Assembly (NCBI GenBank): GCA_034664125.1
Contig: JAXDIG010000041.1
Location: 1 to 64,000, forward strand
Source of the DNA: JACVRW01 sp034664125
GTDB lineage: Bacteria > Actinomycetota > Thermoleophilia > Solirubrobacterales > Thermoleophilaceae
Direction: 5' to 3'
Length of the DNA: 64,000 bases
The notes under the pieces are model-generated. The model ran no database searches, was not told the DNA's origin, and worked only from the letters and a program-made list of their open reading frames with translations. Positions 30,387 through 37,823 of this stretch are shown one piece after another; position 1 is the first letter of the stretch; every line of letters begins with the position of its first letter. Position numbers and translations under genes: made by a program.

Positions 30387-31446
30387 CGGTCACGACGCCG
30401 TTCTGCCCGTCCAGCGTGTTGTGGTCGTGGGCCTGCAGCGCACCGCTCGAGATGCCGCGGTAGGCGCCCGTGCCGCCGGTGAAGCGCGCCGTGCCGCGGA
30501 AGTCGATCTCGCCGCCTTCGATCGTGAACGGCATCGAGACGGTCCCGGTGATCGACCCCTTGGCGAACAGCATCCGGAACGTGCCGGTGGCGCGGCCGTC
30601 CTTCAGCACCACCACGATCGCGACCGACCCGCGCCCGAAGGGAGTCCCGGTCAGCGTGCCGTGATCCTCGATCGTGCCCGGCGTCGTCGCGGTGACCATC
30701 TTGGTCGCGCCATGGATGCTCACGGCGCGGCGCTTGCGCGGGCCCGGGCGGCGGGTGGTGCGCGCCAGCTGGTAGGTGTTCTGCAGCTCGTCCTGCACGA
30801 TCGTGGCGTGCCCCCCGATGGCCGCGACGGAGAGGTCGTGGCGCAGACGACGCGTCCGGTAGCGCCAGCCGGGCGGCGGGTCGAGCCGGCGTCCGAGCGA
30901 CCGCAGCTTGCGGATCGACATGCTCGGATCGCGGATCTGCGAGTAGCTCTGCATCACGTAGACGTCGCCGCCGGGGGCGACCAGCTCGTACACGAGGCGG
31001 CCGCGGCGCCAGTGCCACGTGTTGTCACGGACGATCGTGCGGTCGGTGTACGGCGTCTGGACGAGCTCGGCGGCCGTGCGGATCGGGATCGCCGCGACTC
31101 TGCGCAGCCGCTCGCCGTGGAAGGAGCGCACGACGCCTGGGGAGGCGGTCACGGAGTCCATCAGGAAGTGGCGCGGCCCGTTCAGGACCACCGCGGTGTC
31201 GCCCAGCTCCTGCGCGAGCTCGGTCGCGTCGAAGGCTCGCCACCACGCCGCCGGGCAGCGGTTGAGCCCGATCGTGTTCCAGACCGTCGCGGTCGCGTCC
31301 GGCGGCGCTCCCTCGAGCTCGATGATCTCGCAGTAGCGCGCGTCGTGCAGGCCACCGAGCGACGCGGCCGACGCCGGCGCGGCCGCGATCGACGTCGCGG
31401 CCAGCACGGCCGCGACGGCGGCGAGCCTCACGGCTTGACGTCGCAT
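30364..31446 (-). CDS. Secreted protein of unknown function
   Basis: A 360-residue exported protein: 'VRLAAVAAVLAATSIAAAPASAAS' in two pieces forms a Sec signal with an Ala-x-Ala cleavage site near residue 28. The first half (about residues 30-200) is not recognised but has 'FDATELAQELGDTAVVLNGPR', as found in several actinobacterial secreted proteins. The last 120 residues are beta-rich and resemble allene-oxide-cyclase-like barrels ('GRGSVAIVVVLKDGRATGTF', 'FTGGTGAYRGISSG'). It starts 19 bases inside the 3' end of the upstream sulfatase gene, so the two are co-expressed. Confidence 0.7.
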   Translation of the reverse strand: MRRQAVRLAAVAAVLAATSIAAAPASAASLGGLHDARYCEIIELEGAPPDATATVWNTIGLNRCPAAWWRAFDATELAQELGDTAVVLNGPRHFLMDSVTASPGVVRSFHGERLRRVAAIPIRTAAELVQTPYTDRTIVRDNTWHWRRGRLVYELVAPGGDVYVMQSYSQIRDPSMSIRKLRSLGRRLDPPPGWRYRTRRLRHDLSVAAIGGHATIVQDELQNTYQLARTTRRPGPRKRRAVSIHGATKMVTATTPGTIEDHGTLTGTPFGRGSVAIVVVLKDGRATGTFRMLFAKGSITGTVSMPFTIEGGEIDFRGTARFTGGTGAYRGISSGALQAHDHNTLDGQNGVVTVKGSATY

Positions 31447-33047
31447 GAGCGTCCCTTGCAGCGATCGAGCTTGACGAGCCGCGCGGCGAGCCTCGCCTTG
31501 ATCGGCGCGTACGCCGGGTCCGCCGCGATGTTGCGCAGCTGGTGCGGGTCCTTGCGGCGGTCGTAGAGCTCCTGCTCGCCGGTTTCCGTATAGACCACGT
31601 AGGTGTAGCGGTCGGTGCGCACGCCCTTGTAGGGCCTGTCCCAGGCGTTCACCGGGATGTTCCCCCTGAACAGCGGCTCGAGCGCCTCGATCTCGAAGAT
31701 CCGGTTCGGGCGCTGGCGCGGGTCGCGGATCGTGGGCAGCAGCGAGACGCCGTCCATGGTGCGCCCGGCCCGGGCGTTGGCCGCGTCGACCAGCGTCGGC
31801 GCGAAGTCGATGTTCGCGACCTGGCCCCTGACGGTCCTGCCGGCCGGCACACCGGGACCGCGCACGATCAGCGGGATGCGCAGGGACTCCTCGTAGGGGA
31901 GGAACTTGTCGCCCGTGACCCGGTGCTGGCCCTGGAGCCAGCCGTTGTCGGACACGAAGACGATCAGCGTGTTCCTCAGCTGGCCGGTGGCGCGCAGCGT
32001 CTTGACGAGCTTCTTCACGTGGTCGTCCACGGCCAGCAGCGAGCCGATCCGTCCCTCGTAGTCCAGCTGCAGCTGCTGGATCTGCTCGGGGGTCATCAGC
32101 GGGGCGGCCTTGCGCATGTTGGAGGGCTTGTCGGCGAAGTCGGCCTCGTTGAAGCTGGGTGGCCGCGGCAGCCGGTAGCGCGCGCTCTTGGCCTCGTAGC
32201 GAGGCGCGGGGCGCGGGTCGCGGCCGGGGCGGCCGAGCAGCGCCGTGGACACGTCCTCGCGGTGCGGCGCGGCGGGGGCCCACCAGATGAAGAACGGCTT
32301 CTTCGACTTGCCCTCTTTCCGGACCAGGTCCTCCGTGATCCGGCCGGTCACGTCCGGGGAGTAGTCCTCGGGATTCTGGGCGCCCCAGTAGGTGTGGGGC
32401 GCCGGGCCGAAGAACTTGTCGACGCGTTCGAGCACCGCGCCGATGCCGCCCGGGTTCGGGACCACCTCGATCTTCGCGAACTGCACGAGCTTGCGCGCGT
32501 AGTCGGCATCGCCCCAGCTCTTCAGCCTGCCGTTCCGGTTCATCACGAAGTTGTAGTAGTCGTAGGCGGAGACATCGAGGAGCCCGCGCCAGATGTCGAA
32601 GCCGGCGGGCACCTCGCCGTGCGCGTCCCGCGCTCCGTAGCCGTTGAGCCACTTGCCGATCAGCGCGGTGCGGTAGCCGGCCTTCTGGAGCCAGGCCGGG
32701 AGGGTGTTCGCGCGGTGCTTCATGCCGTACCAGCCGAAGGGCCAGAAGTTGCCGTTCACGCCGTGGTTGTGCGCGTACTGGCCGGTGATAAACGTCGCGC
32801 GCGAGGGGCAGCAGAGCGGGAACGAGTCGACCGCGTCCGCGAACGTGGTTCCCTGCTTGGCGAGCAGGCGCTTCACGTTGGGCATGTACGCGAGATCCGC
32901 CTGAGCCTGGTCGTCGGTCATGACGACGAGGATGTTCGGCCGCCCGTCCGTGCCGGCGGCGGCGGGCCGGGCCTGGGCGGCCGCGGGCAGGGCGAGCACC
33001 GCCAGGGCGAACGCGATGGGCAGGACGCTCTTTGCGCAACGTCTCAT
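31428..33047 (-). CDS. Secreted sulfatase
   Basis: A 539-residue sulfatase with a Sec signal peptide ('VLPIAFALAVLALPAAAQA'). The catalytic core has 'ILVVMTDDQ', the formylglycine motif in 'FPLCCPSRATFITGQYAHNH' (C-x-P-x-R, with an extra Cys just before), 'IGKWLNGYG' and 'IVFVSDNGWLQGQH'. It resembles N-acetylglucosamine-6-sulfatase-like enzymes, but the substrate is uncertain. It needs an FGE, and one is encoded nearby at 29496. ATG at 33047 is preferred; a TACGTT box lies 8 bases upstream, beside a palindrome shared with the divergent tetR gene. Confidence 0.9.
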   Translation of the reverse strand: MRRCAKSVLPIAFALAVLALPAAAQARPAAAGTDGRPNILVVMTDDQAQADLAYMPNVKRLLAKQGTTFADAVDSFPLCCPSRATFITGQYAHNHGVNGNFWPFGWYGMKHRANTLPAWLQKAGYRTALIGKWLNGYGARDAHGEVPAGFDIWRGLLDVSAYDYYNFVMNRNGRLKSWGDADYARKLVQFAKIEVVPNPGGIGAVLERVDKFFGPAPHTYWGAQNPEDYSPDVTGRITEDLVRKEGKSKKPFFIWWAPAAPHREDVSTALLGRPGRDPRPAPRYEAKSARYRLPRPPSFNEADFADKPSNMRKAAPLMTPEQIQQLQLDYEGRIGSLLAVDDHVKKLVKTLRATGQLRNTLIVFVSDNGWLQGQHRVTGDKFLPYEESLRIPLIVRGPGVPAGRTVRGQVANIDFAPTLVDAANARAGRTMDGVSLLPTIRDPRQRPNRIFEIEALEPLFRGNIPVNAWDRPYKGVRTDRYTYVVYTETGEQELYDRRKDPHQLRNIAADPAYAPIKARLAARLVKLDRCKGRSCDVKP

Positions 33048-33055
33048 GGCGCGAC

Positions 33056-33061
33056 AACGTA
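33056..33061 (-). promoter_or_regulatory. -10 box (TACGTT) for the secreted sulfatase
   Basis: TACGTT on the minus strand, 8 bases before the ATG at 33047, directly next to the palindrome at 33062-33082. Confidence 0.45.
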
Positions 33062-33082
33062 ACACCGCGTGTCACACGGTGT
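33062..33082. promoter_or_regulatory. Probable TetR operator
   Basis: Arms ACACCG (33062-33067) and CGGTGT (33077-33082) flank a 9-base centre, in the 50 bases between the divergent sulfatase and tetR genes. The site covers the -35 region of the tetR promoter and abuts the sulfatase -10 box, so a bound dimer could repress both. Confidence 0.55.
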
Positions 33083-33093
33083 CAACTCTTTGG

Positions 33094-33099
33094 TACGAT
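33094..33099 (+). promoter_or_regulatory. -10 box (TACGAT) for tetR
   Basis: TACGAT, 10 bases before the ATG at 33110. It overlaps an earlier in-frame ATG (33098), which argues that 33110 is the true start. Confidence 0.5.
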
Positions 33100-33109
33100 G
33101 GCGCGCCGA

Positions 33110-33688
33110 ATGGCCCGCACGACCGTCCGCCAGACGCGTCAGGAGAGCCGCGAGCGCATAGTGCGCGCGGCCGAGCAGCTCGTGCGCAAGCGCTCCTTCA
33201 CGGAGCTCACCGTCGACGAGGTGATGAGCGAGGCTGGCCTCGGACGGACGATCTTCTACCGCCACTTCGACGACCTCGGCGACCTCCTGATGCGCTCCAG
33301 CAGGGAGGCGATCGACGAGCTCTTCGAGGCTCAGAGCAGCCTCGCGGCCACGCACCCGGGCGACGTGCGCGGGGCGCTGGAGGCGGCGGCGGAGGTCTAC
33401 CAGCGCCACGGCCCGCTGCTGCGCTGCGTGTCGGAGGCGGCCGCCGTCGACGAGCGGATCGCGGAGGGCTACGCCGCGATGCGCGAGCGCTTCGACGCCT
33501 TCGCCGAGCAGTGGCTGCGGCAAGTGCTCGGCGACAGTGGCCACGCGAACCTGGCCGAGACGGCGCGCGCGCTGAACCTCATGAACGAGAGCTATCTGCA
33601 GGACGCCTTCGGCCGCGAGCCGCGCGTGTCGCCCGCAACCGCCGTGCAGACGCTCATGGAGATCTGGGACGCGGTCATCCGCCGCTGA
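33110..33688 (+). CDS. TetR/AcrR family regulator
   Basis: A 192-residue TetR regulator. Helix-turn-helix: 'RIVRAAEQLVRKRSFTELTV', then 'MSEAGLGRTIFYRHFDDLGD'. The C-terminal ligand domain is not assignable. ATG at 33110 is preferred over 33098, because the latter overlaps the -10 box. It starts an operon with the haloalkane dehalogenase 18 bases downstream and is divergent from a sulfatase. The palindrome at 33062-33082 is its likely target. Confidence 0.88.
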   Translation: MARTTVRQTRQESRERIVRAAEQLVRKRSFTELTVDEVMSEAGLGRTIFYRHFDDLGDLLMRSSREAIDELFEAQSSLAATHPGDVRGALEAAAEVYQRHGPLLRCVSEAAAVDERIAEGYAAMRERFDAFAEQWLRQVLGDSGHANLAETARALNLMNESYLQDAFGREPRVSPATAVQTLMEIWDAVIRR

Positions 33689-33706
33689 CGAAAGGAACTG
33701 GTCGAA

Positions 33707-34591
33707 ATGGACGTCTTCCGCACACCCGACGAGCGCTTCGAGAACCTGCCGGGCTATCCCTACGAGCCCGACTACGCCGAGGTCGACGGCCTGCGCCTGC
33801 ACCACATCGACGAGGGCAGCGGGCCGATCGTGCTCTGCTTCCACGGCGAGCCGAGCTGGAGCTACCTCTACCGGCACATGCTCGACCGGCTCGTCGAGAC
33901 GGGCCACCGCGTGGTGTGTCCCGACCTGGTGGGCTTCGGCCGGTCCGACAAGCCGACCGACCAGGCCTGGTACACGTACGATCGGCACGTCGACGTGGTC
34001 AGCCGCCACCTCGCTCAGATCGACCTGGAGGAGGTGACCGTCGTCGTGCAGGACTGGGGCGGCCCGATCGGGCTGCGCTGGGCGGTCGAGCACGCCGACG
34101 AGGTCGCCCGGCTGGTGGTGCTCAACACGGGCCTCTTCAGCGGGCGGGTCAGCAAGGGCTTCATGGCGTGGCGCGAGTTCGCCGAGCGCACGCCGGACCT
34201 GCCGATCGGCATGATCATCCAGGGAGCGACCACGACCGACCTCCCCCCCGACGTCGTCGCCGCGTACGAGGCGCCCTTCCCCACGGCGGAGAGCAAGGCC
34301 GGCGCGCAGCGCTTCCCGCTGCTCGTGCCGCTGACACCCGAGGATCCGGGTGTCGCGGAGATGCAGGCCACGCAGGACGCGCTGAGCCGCTGGGACAAGC
34401 CGGCGCTGGTGGCGTTCTCGGACACCGACCCGGTGTTCCCGTTCCCGAAGGCCGGCGCGCGGTTCACCGAGCTGATCCCCACCGCGGGCGAGCAGGTGCG
34501 GATCGAGGGCGCCGCGCACTTCCTCCAGGAGGACCGCGGTCACGAGATCGCCGAGGCGATGCTGGCGGCGTTCGGGGCGCCGGCCGTCTGA
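33707..34591 (+). CDS. Haloalkane dehalogenase-like alpha/beta hydrolase
   Basis: A 294-residue alpha/beta hydrolase closest to haloalkane dehalogenases. The oxyanion loop is 'CFHGEPSWSYLYR', the nucleophile elbow 'VVQDWGGPIG' has Asp followed by the halide-binding Trp, 'AFSDTDPVF' supplies the acid and 'EGAAHFLQED' the His. A second Trp in 'FMAWREF' sits where HLD-I enzymes have the other halide ligand. Hydrolysis of a carbon-halogen bond is therefore plausible, but not proved; related folds include epoxide hydrolases. AAGGA precedes the ATG. The stop overlaps the next gene (TGATG). Confidence 0.85.
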   Translation: MDVFRTPDERFENLPGYPYEPDYAEVDGLRLHHIDEGSGPIVLCFHGEPSWSYLYRHMLDRLVETGHRVVCPDLVGFGRSDKPTDQAWYTYDRHVDVVSRHLAQIDLEEVTVVVQDWGGPIGLRWAVEHADEVARLVVLNTGLFSGRVSKGFMAWREFAERTPDLPIGMIIQGATTTDLPPDVVAAYEAPFPTAESKAGAQRFPLLVPLTPEDPGVAEMQATQDALSRWDKPALVAFSDTDPVFPFPKAGARFTELIPTAGEQVRIEGAAHFLQEDRGHEIAEAMLAAFGAPAV

Positions 34592-34989
34592 TGCCGGTCG
34601 AGCCCGACGCCGAGCAGTTCGCCGACGTGGCCGCGCTCGCCGGAGGCGAGGCGGACGGGCCCGTGGTGATGCTGAACCTCAACCGCTACCGCGACAGGGA
34701 GGCCTACATGCGCTACGGCGAGGTAGCGGGCGCGGTGCTGGAGCGGGTGGGGGGAAGGATCCTCTGGCACACCGAGGCGAAGCGCACCGTGATCGGCGAC
34801 GACAGCGACCGCTACGACGAGGTGATCGCGGTGTGGTACCCGAACATGGCGGCCTTCGCCGCGCTCGCGACCGACCCGCGGATCCTCGAGGCGCGCGCGC
34901 ACCGCCTCGATGGACTCGAGCGGGCGGCGTTGATCTGCTGCGAGCCGGGTTTCTACCCCGGCGTGTTGTCCAGCGAGCTCCAGAGGTAG
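34591..34989 (+). CDS. DUF1330-like protein
   Basis: A 132-residue protein of ferredoxin-like fold, matching DUF1330 in 'VVMLNLNRYRDREAYMRYGE', 'VGGRILW' and 'VIAVWYPNMAAFAALATDPR'. Proteins of this kind often act as small dimeric accessory enzymes; no activity is assigned. The start overlaps the dehalogenase stop, and the last 37 bases overlap the converging DNA glycosylase gene. Confidence 0.78.
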   Translation: MPVEPDAEQFADVAALAGGEADGPVVMLNLNRYRDREAYMRYGEVAGAVLERVGGRILWHTEAKRTVIGDDSDRYDEVIAVWYPNMAAFAALATDPRILEARAHRLDGLERAALICCEPGFYPGVLSSELQR

Positions 34990-35579
34990 AGGCAGGCCAG
35001 CGTGCGGTGGGGGCGCCAGGGCCTGGCGAGCTTCTCCAGGCGCTTCGGGTCGGGCAGCTTGCGCAGCCCGTACTCGACCTGGACGGCGCGGCGGATGCCC
35101 TGGTCGCCGACCGGCAGGATGTCCGGGCGGCCGAGGTGGAACATCAGGAACATGTCCGCGGTCCACGGGCCGAGGCCCTTGATCGCCGTGAGCTGCGCGG
35201 TCACCTGCTCGTCGGGCAGCTCGGGCAGCCGCTCCAGCTCGAGCGTCCCCTCCTCGACGTGCTGGGCGAGGTCGCGCAGGTAGGCGATCTTGGGGCCGGA
35301 CAGGCCGGCCGCCCGGATCGCCTCGGGATCGGCCTTCAGCAGCTGCTTCGGCGTCGGCGCGTGACCGTCGAAGAGCTCGAGCATGCGCCCGTAGATCGTG
35401 GCCGCGGCCTTGGTCGAGAGCTGCTGCCCCACGATCGCACGCAGCAGCGCGCCGTATGCGTCGCCGGGCCGCTCGCGCTTGAGGTCGCGCCGCACCACGG
35501 CGCCGTGCTCCTCGATCAGGCGGGCCATCACCGGGTCGGCCTCGCTCAGCGCCGCGACAGCCTTGGGGCTCGCCTTCAC
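34953..35579 (-). CDS. alkA: DNA-3-methyladenine glycosylase II (HhH-GPD)
   Basis: A 208-residue HhH-GPD glycosylase that should excise alkylated bases. The pocket helix 'LLRAIVGQQLSTKAAATIYG' and the helix-hairpin-helix 'LTAIKGLGPWTADMFLMF' are clear, with the catalytic Asp in 'WTADMF'. 'PVGDQGIRRAV' is the usual following segment. There is no N-terminal Ada or AlkA extension, so it is of the short bacterial type. GTG at 35579 is five bases after the ABC1 kinase stop, on the same strand. It overlaps the 3' end of the DUF1330 gene. Confidence 0.9.
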   Translation of the reverse strand: MKASPKAVAALSEADPVMARLIEEHGAVVRRDLKRERPGDAYGALLRAIVGQQLSTKAAATIYGRMLELFDGHAPTPKQLLKADPEAIRAAGLSGPKIAYLRDLAQHVEEGTLELERLPELPDEQVTAQLTAIKGLGPWTADMFLMFHLGRPDILPVGDQGIRRAVQVEYGLRKLPDPKRLEKLARPWRPHRTLACLYLWSSLDNTPG

Positions 35580-35584
35580 GGCGC

Positions 35585-36967
35585 TCAGGCGGCGGCGCGC
35601 TCGTGGAACGGCAGCTCGAGCCGGCCGAGCTCCGTGGACGGCGGATCGCCGAACAGCCACTCGCGGGCGATCCGGTGCCAGTTCGCCGTGGCCCCGAGCT
35701 GGCCCAGCACGCCGAGCGTGAGCGCCTCCATGCGGCGCGCCAGCATGGCCTGGGGCGGCATCGTCTCGCGGCGCATCAGCTGCCAGTGGCGCGAGCGGGG
35801 GTCGCCGAAGTCGATCAGGACCTGGCCCACGAGCTCGCGGTCGACCGTCACCTCGCGGTCCTCGATGTACCAGCGCGTGACGTCGTGGAAGTGCTCGAAG
35901 ACCGCCTCGGCGCTCACCTCGGCGTCGGCGGGGTCGTAGAAGCCCATCGCCCCGAGCTGACGGTGCAGGCCGTCCACGTCGCCGTCCATGCCGAGCCGGA
36001 CGGCTGCGACCTCGGCCTCGAGGTCGGCGCGGGCCACTCGCTTCGTCATGCCGAAGTCGATGAACGCCACGCGCCCGTCCGGCATCAGCCGGTAGTTGCC
36101 CGGGTGCGGGTCGCCCGAGAAGTGGCCGTTGCGGTAGAGCGAGCCGAAGAAGAAGCGGAACACGATCTCCCCGAAGCGATCCCGGGTCGCGCGGTCCATC
36201 TGCTTGACCTCCTCGAAGCCGGTCCCCTCGACCCACTCGGACACGAGCACGTGCTCGCTGCACAGCTCCGTCACGACGGGCGGCACGTAGATGAACGGGT
36301 GCCCGCGCCACGAGCGCGCGAACGCGCGGTGCTGCTGCGCCTCGTGCTCGTAGTCGAGCTCGTCGGTCAGGCGCTCGCGGATCTCGCGCGTCATCGCCTT
36401 GGCGTCCATCCCGGGCGCCATCCGCTTGGCAACGCGCATGATCAGCCCCAGGTTCTGGAGGTCGGCGCGCACTGCCTGCGCCACGCCGGGGTACTGCACC
36501 TTGACCGCGACCTCGCGGCCGTCGTGCAGCCGGGCGCGGTAGACCTGGCCGATCGAGGCGGCGGCCACCGCCTGCTCGTCGAACTCGGCGAACACGTCGC
36601 CGAGCCGCTCGCCCAGGCCATCCTCGATCAGCTTGCGCATGCTCTTGAAGGGCACGCGCGGGGCGGCGTCCCGCAGCTCGGCCAGCTTGGCCTGGATGCG
36701 CTCCTGGAACTCGGGCGGGAAGGCCCCGGTGTCCATGAACGAGGCCACCTGGCCCACCTTCATCGCCGCGCCCTTCATCTGGCCCAGCACGTCGAAGATC
36801 TGCTCCGCCGCCTCCATCTGCCGTCGCGCCGCCGCGTCCTGGCGGCCCTGCTCGTCGCGGGTCAGGTTCGCGGCCTTCGTCGCGTAGCCGCGAGCGGTCT
36901 GGCCACCGGCCAGCCGGCCGACCTTCGCGGCGCGACGCCAGCGTCCGGTGGGAAGGTCGTCGGCCAT
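35585..36967 (-). CDS. ABC1/AarF (UbiB) family atypical kinase
   Basis: A 460-residue UbiB/ADCK-type protein. The KxGQ motif 'GAAMKVGQVASFMD' and the Ala-rich loop 'VAAASIGQVYRA' mark the family, followed by the ATP site Lys in 'VAVKVQYPG' and the kinase-like 'GDPHPGNYRLM' and 'FIDFGMTKR'. In other organisms these are ATPases supporting quinone biosynthesis or lipid handling. There is no obvious C-terminal membrane helix, unlike E. coli UbiB. ATG at 36967, 6 bases after a TACTCT box. It is in line with the glycosylase gene. Confidence 0.92.
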   Translation of the reverse strand: MADDLPTGRWRRAAKVGRLAGGQTARGYATKAANLTRDEQGRQDAAARRQMEAAEQIFDVLGQMKGAAMKVGQVASFMDTGAFPPEFQERIQAKLAELRDAAPRVPFKSMRKLIEDGLGERLGDVFAEFDEQAVAAASIGQVYRARLHDGREVAVKVQYPGVAQAVRADLQNLGLIMRVAKRMAPGMDAKAMTREIRERLTDELDYEHEAQQHRAFARSWRGHPFIYVPPVVTELCSEHVLVSEWVEGTGFEEVKQMDRATRDRFGEIVFRFFFGSLYRNGHFSGDPHPGNYRLMPDGRVAFIDFGMTKRVARADLEAEVAAVRLGMDGDVDGLHRQLGAMGFYDPADAEVSAEAVFEHFHDVTRWYIEDREVTVDRELVGQVLIDFGDPRSRHWQLMRRETMPPQAMLARRMEALTLGVLGQLGATANWHRIAREWLFGDPPSTELGRLELPFHERAAA

Positions 36968-36973
36968 CGGTCC

Positions 36974-36979
36974 AGAGTA
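36974..36979 (-). promoter_or_regulatory. -10 box (TACTCT) for the ABC1 kinase gene
   Basis: TACTCT on the minus strand, 6 bases before the ATG at 36967. Confidence 0.4.
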
Positions 36980-36983
36980 CGCA

Positions 36984-36989
36984 TAGGCT
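36984..36989 (+). promoter_or_regulatory. -10 box (TAGGCT) for the FAH-family gene
   Basis: TAGGCT, 9 bases before the ATG at 36999; it lies only four bases from the opposing -10 box of the kinase gene, so the two promoters face away from each other in 31 bases. Confidence 0.5.
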
Positions 36990-36998
36990 CTACCCCCC

Positions 36999-37823
36999 AT
37001 GCGACTCGTCAACTTCGCCACCCCGGAGGGCGCGCGTGCCGGCCTGCTGCGCGACGGCCGCGTCTTCGAGGTCCGGGCCGCCCCCGCCGGCGGGCTGCAG
37101 GCGCTGCTCGCCTCCGGTTCGCTGGAGCAGGCCGAGCCGGCGGATGGGGAGGGCGCGGCGATCGAGGACGTCGAGCTCCTGCCGCCGATCGCGCGGCCCG
37201 GCAAGGTCCTCTGCATCGGCCTCAACTACCGCGCGCACGCGGAGGAGGGGGGCAGAGAAGCGCCCGAGCTGCCGACCTTCTTCGCCAAGTTCGCCACCTC
37301 GCTGAGGCCCGCCGGTGCGACCGTGGAGCTCCCGCGCTGGAGCTCGAAGGTCGACTACGAGGCCGAGGTGGCCTTCGTGATCGGCGATCGCTGCAAGGAC
37401 GTCCCGGCGGAGAGCGCGCTCGAACACGTGGCCGGCTACACCCTGCTGAACGACCTGTCCGCGCGGGACTACCAGTTCAAGACGCCGCAGTGGATGCCCG
37501 GCAAGACGTTCGACGGCTCCGCACCGTTCGGACCCGCGCTGGTGACGCCCGACGAGGCCGGCTCCCACGACGCCATCGGGATCGCGCTCGACCTCAACGG
37601 CGAGCGGATGCAGGAGAGCTCGACGGCCGACCTCGTCCACTCGATTCCCGCCCTGGTCGAGTACCTGTCGATGCTGATGACGCTGGAGCCGGGCGACGTG
37701 GTCGCCACCGGCACGCCGGCGGGCGTCGGCAGCCTGCGCGACCCCAAGGTCTGGCTGAAGCCGGGCGACGAGGTGGTGGTCAGCTCCCCGCAGCTGGGCG
37801 AGCTGCGGACGACGCTGGCCTAG
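36999..37823 (+). CDS. Fumarylacetoacetate hydrolase family protein
   Basis: A 274-residue FAH-family enzyme (acylpyruvate hydrolase, oxaloacetate decarboxylase or 2-hydroxyhepta-2,4-diene-1,7-dioate isomerase type). The catalytic region 'CIGLNYRAHAEE' has the His-Glu dyad, and the metal ligands are in 'VDYEAEVAFVIG' and 'NDLSARDYQFKTPQW'. 'ATGTPAGVGSLRDPKVWLKP' in two parts closes the site. The substrate is a beta-diketo acid of aromatic or amino-acid breakdown, not identified. Its stop overlaps the converging MFS gene by four bases. Confidence 0.9.
   Translation: MRLVNFATPEGARAGLLRDGRVFEVRAAPAGGLQALLASGSLEQAEPADGEGAAIEDVELLPPIARPGKVLCIGLNYRAHAEEGGREAPELPTFFAKFATSLRPAGATVELPRWSSKVDYEAEVAFVIGDRCKDVPAESALEHVAGYTLLNDLSARDYQFKTPQWMPGKTFDGSAPFGPALVTPDEAGSHDAIGIALDLNGERMQESSTADLVHSIPALVEYLSMLMTLEPGDVVATGTPAGVGSLRDPKVWLKPGDEVVVSSPQLGELRTTLA

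Noticed and set aside
30364..33075. A 903-codon frame joining the secreted protein to the sulfatase region
   Set aside because: The upstream 540 codons are a shadow of the sulfatase gene, which is real in another frame. The secreted protein starts at 31446 with its own signal peptide.
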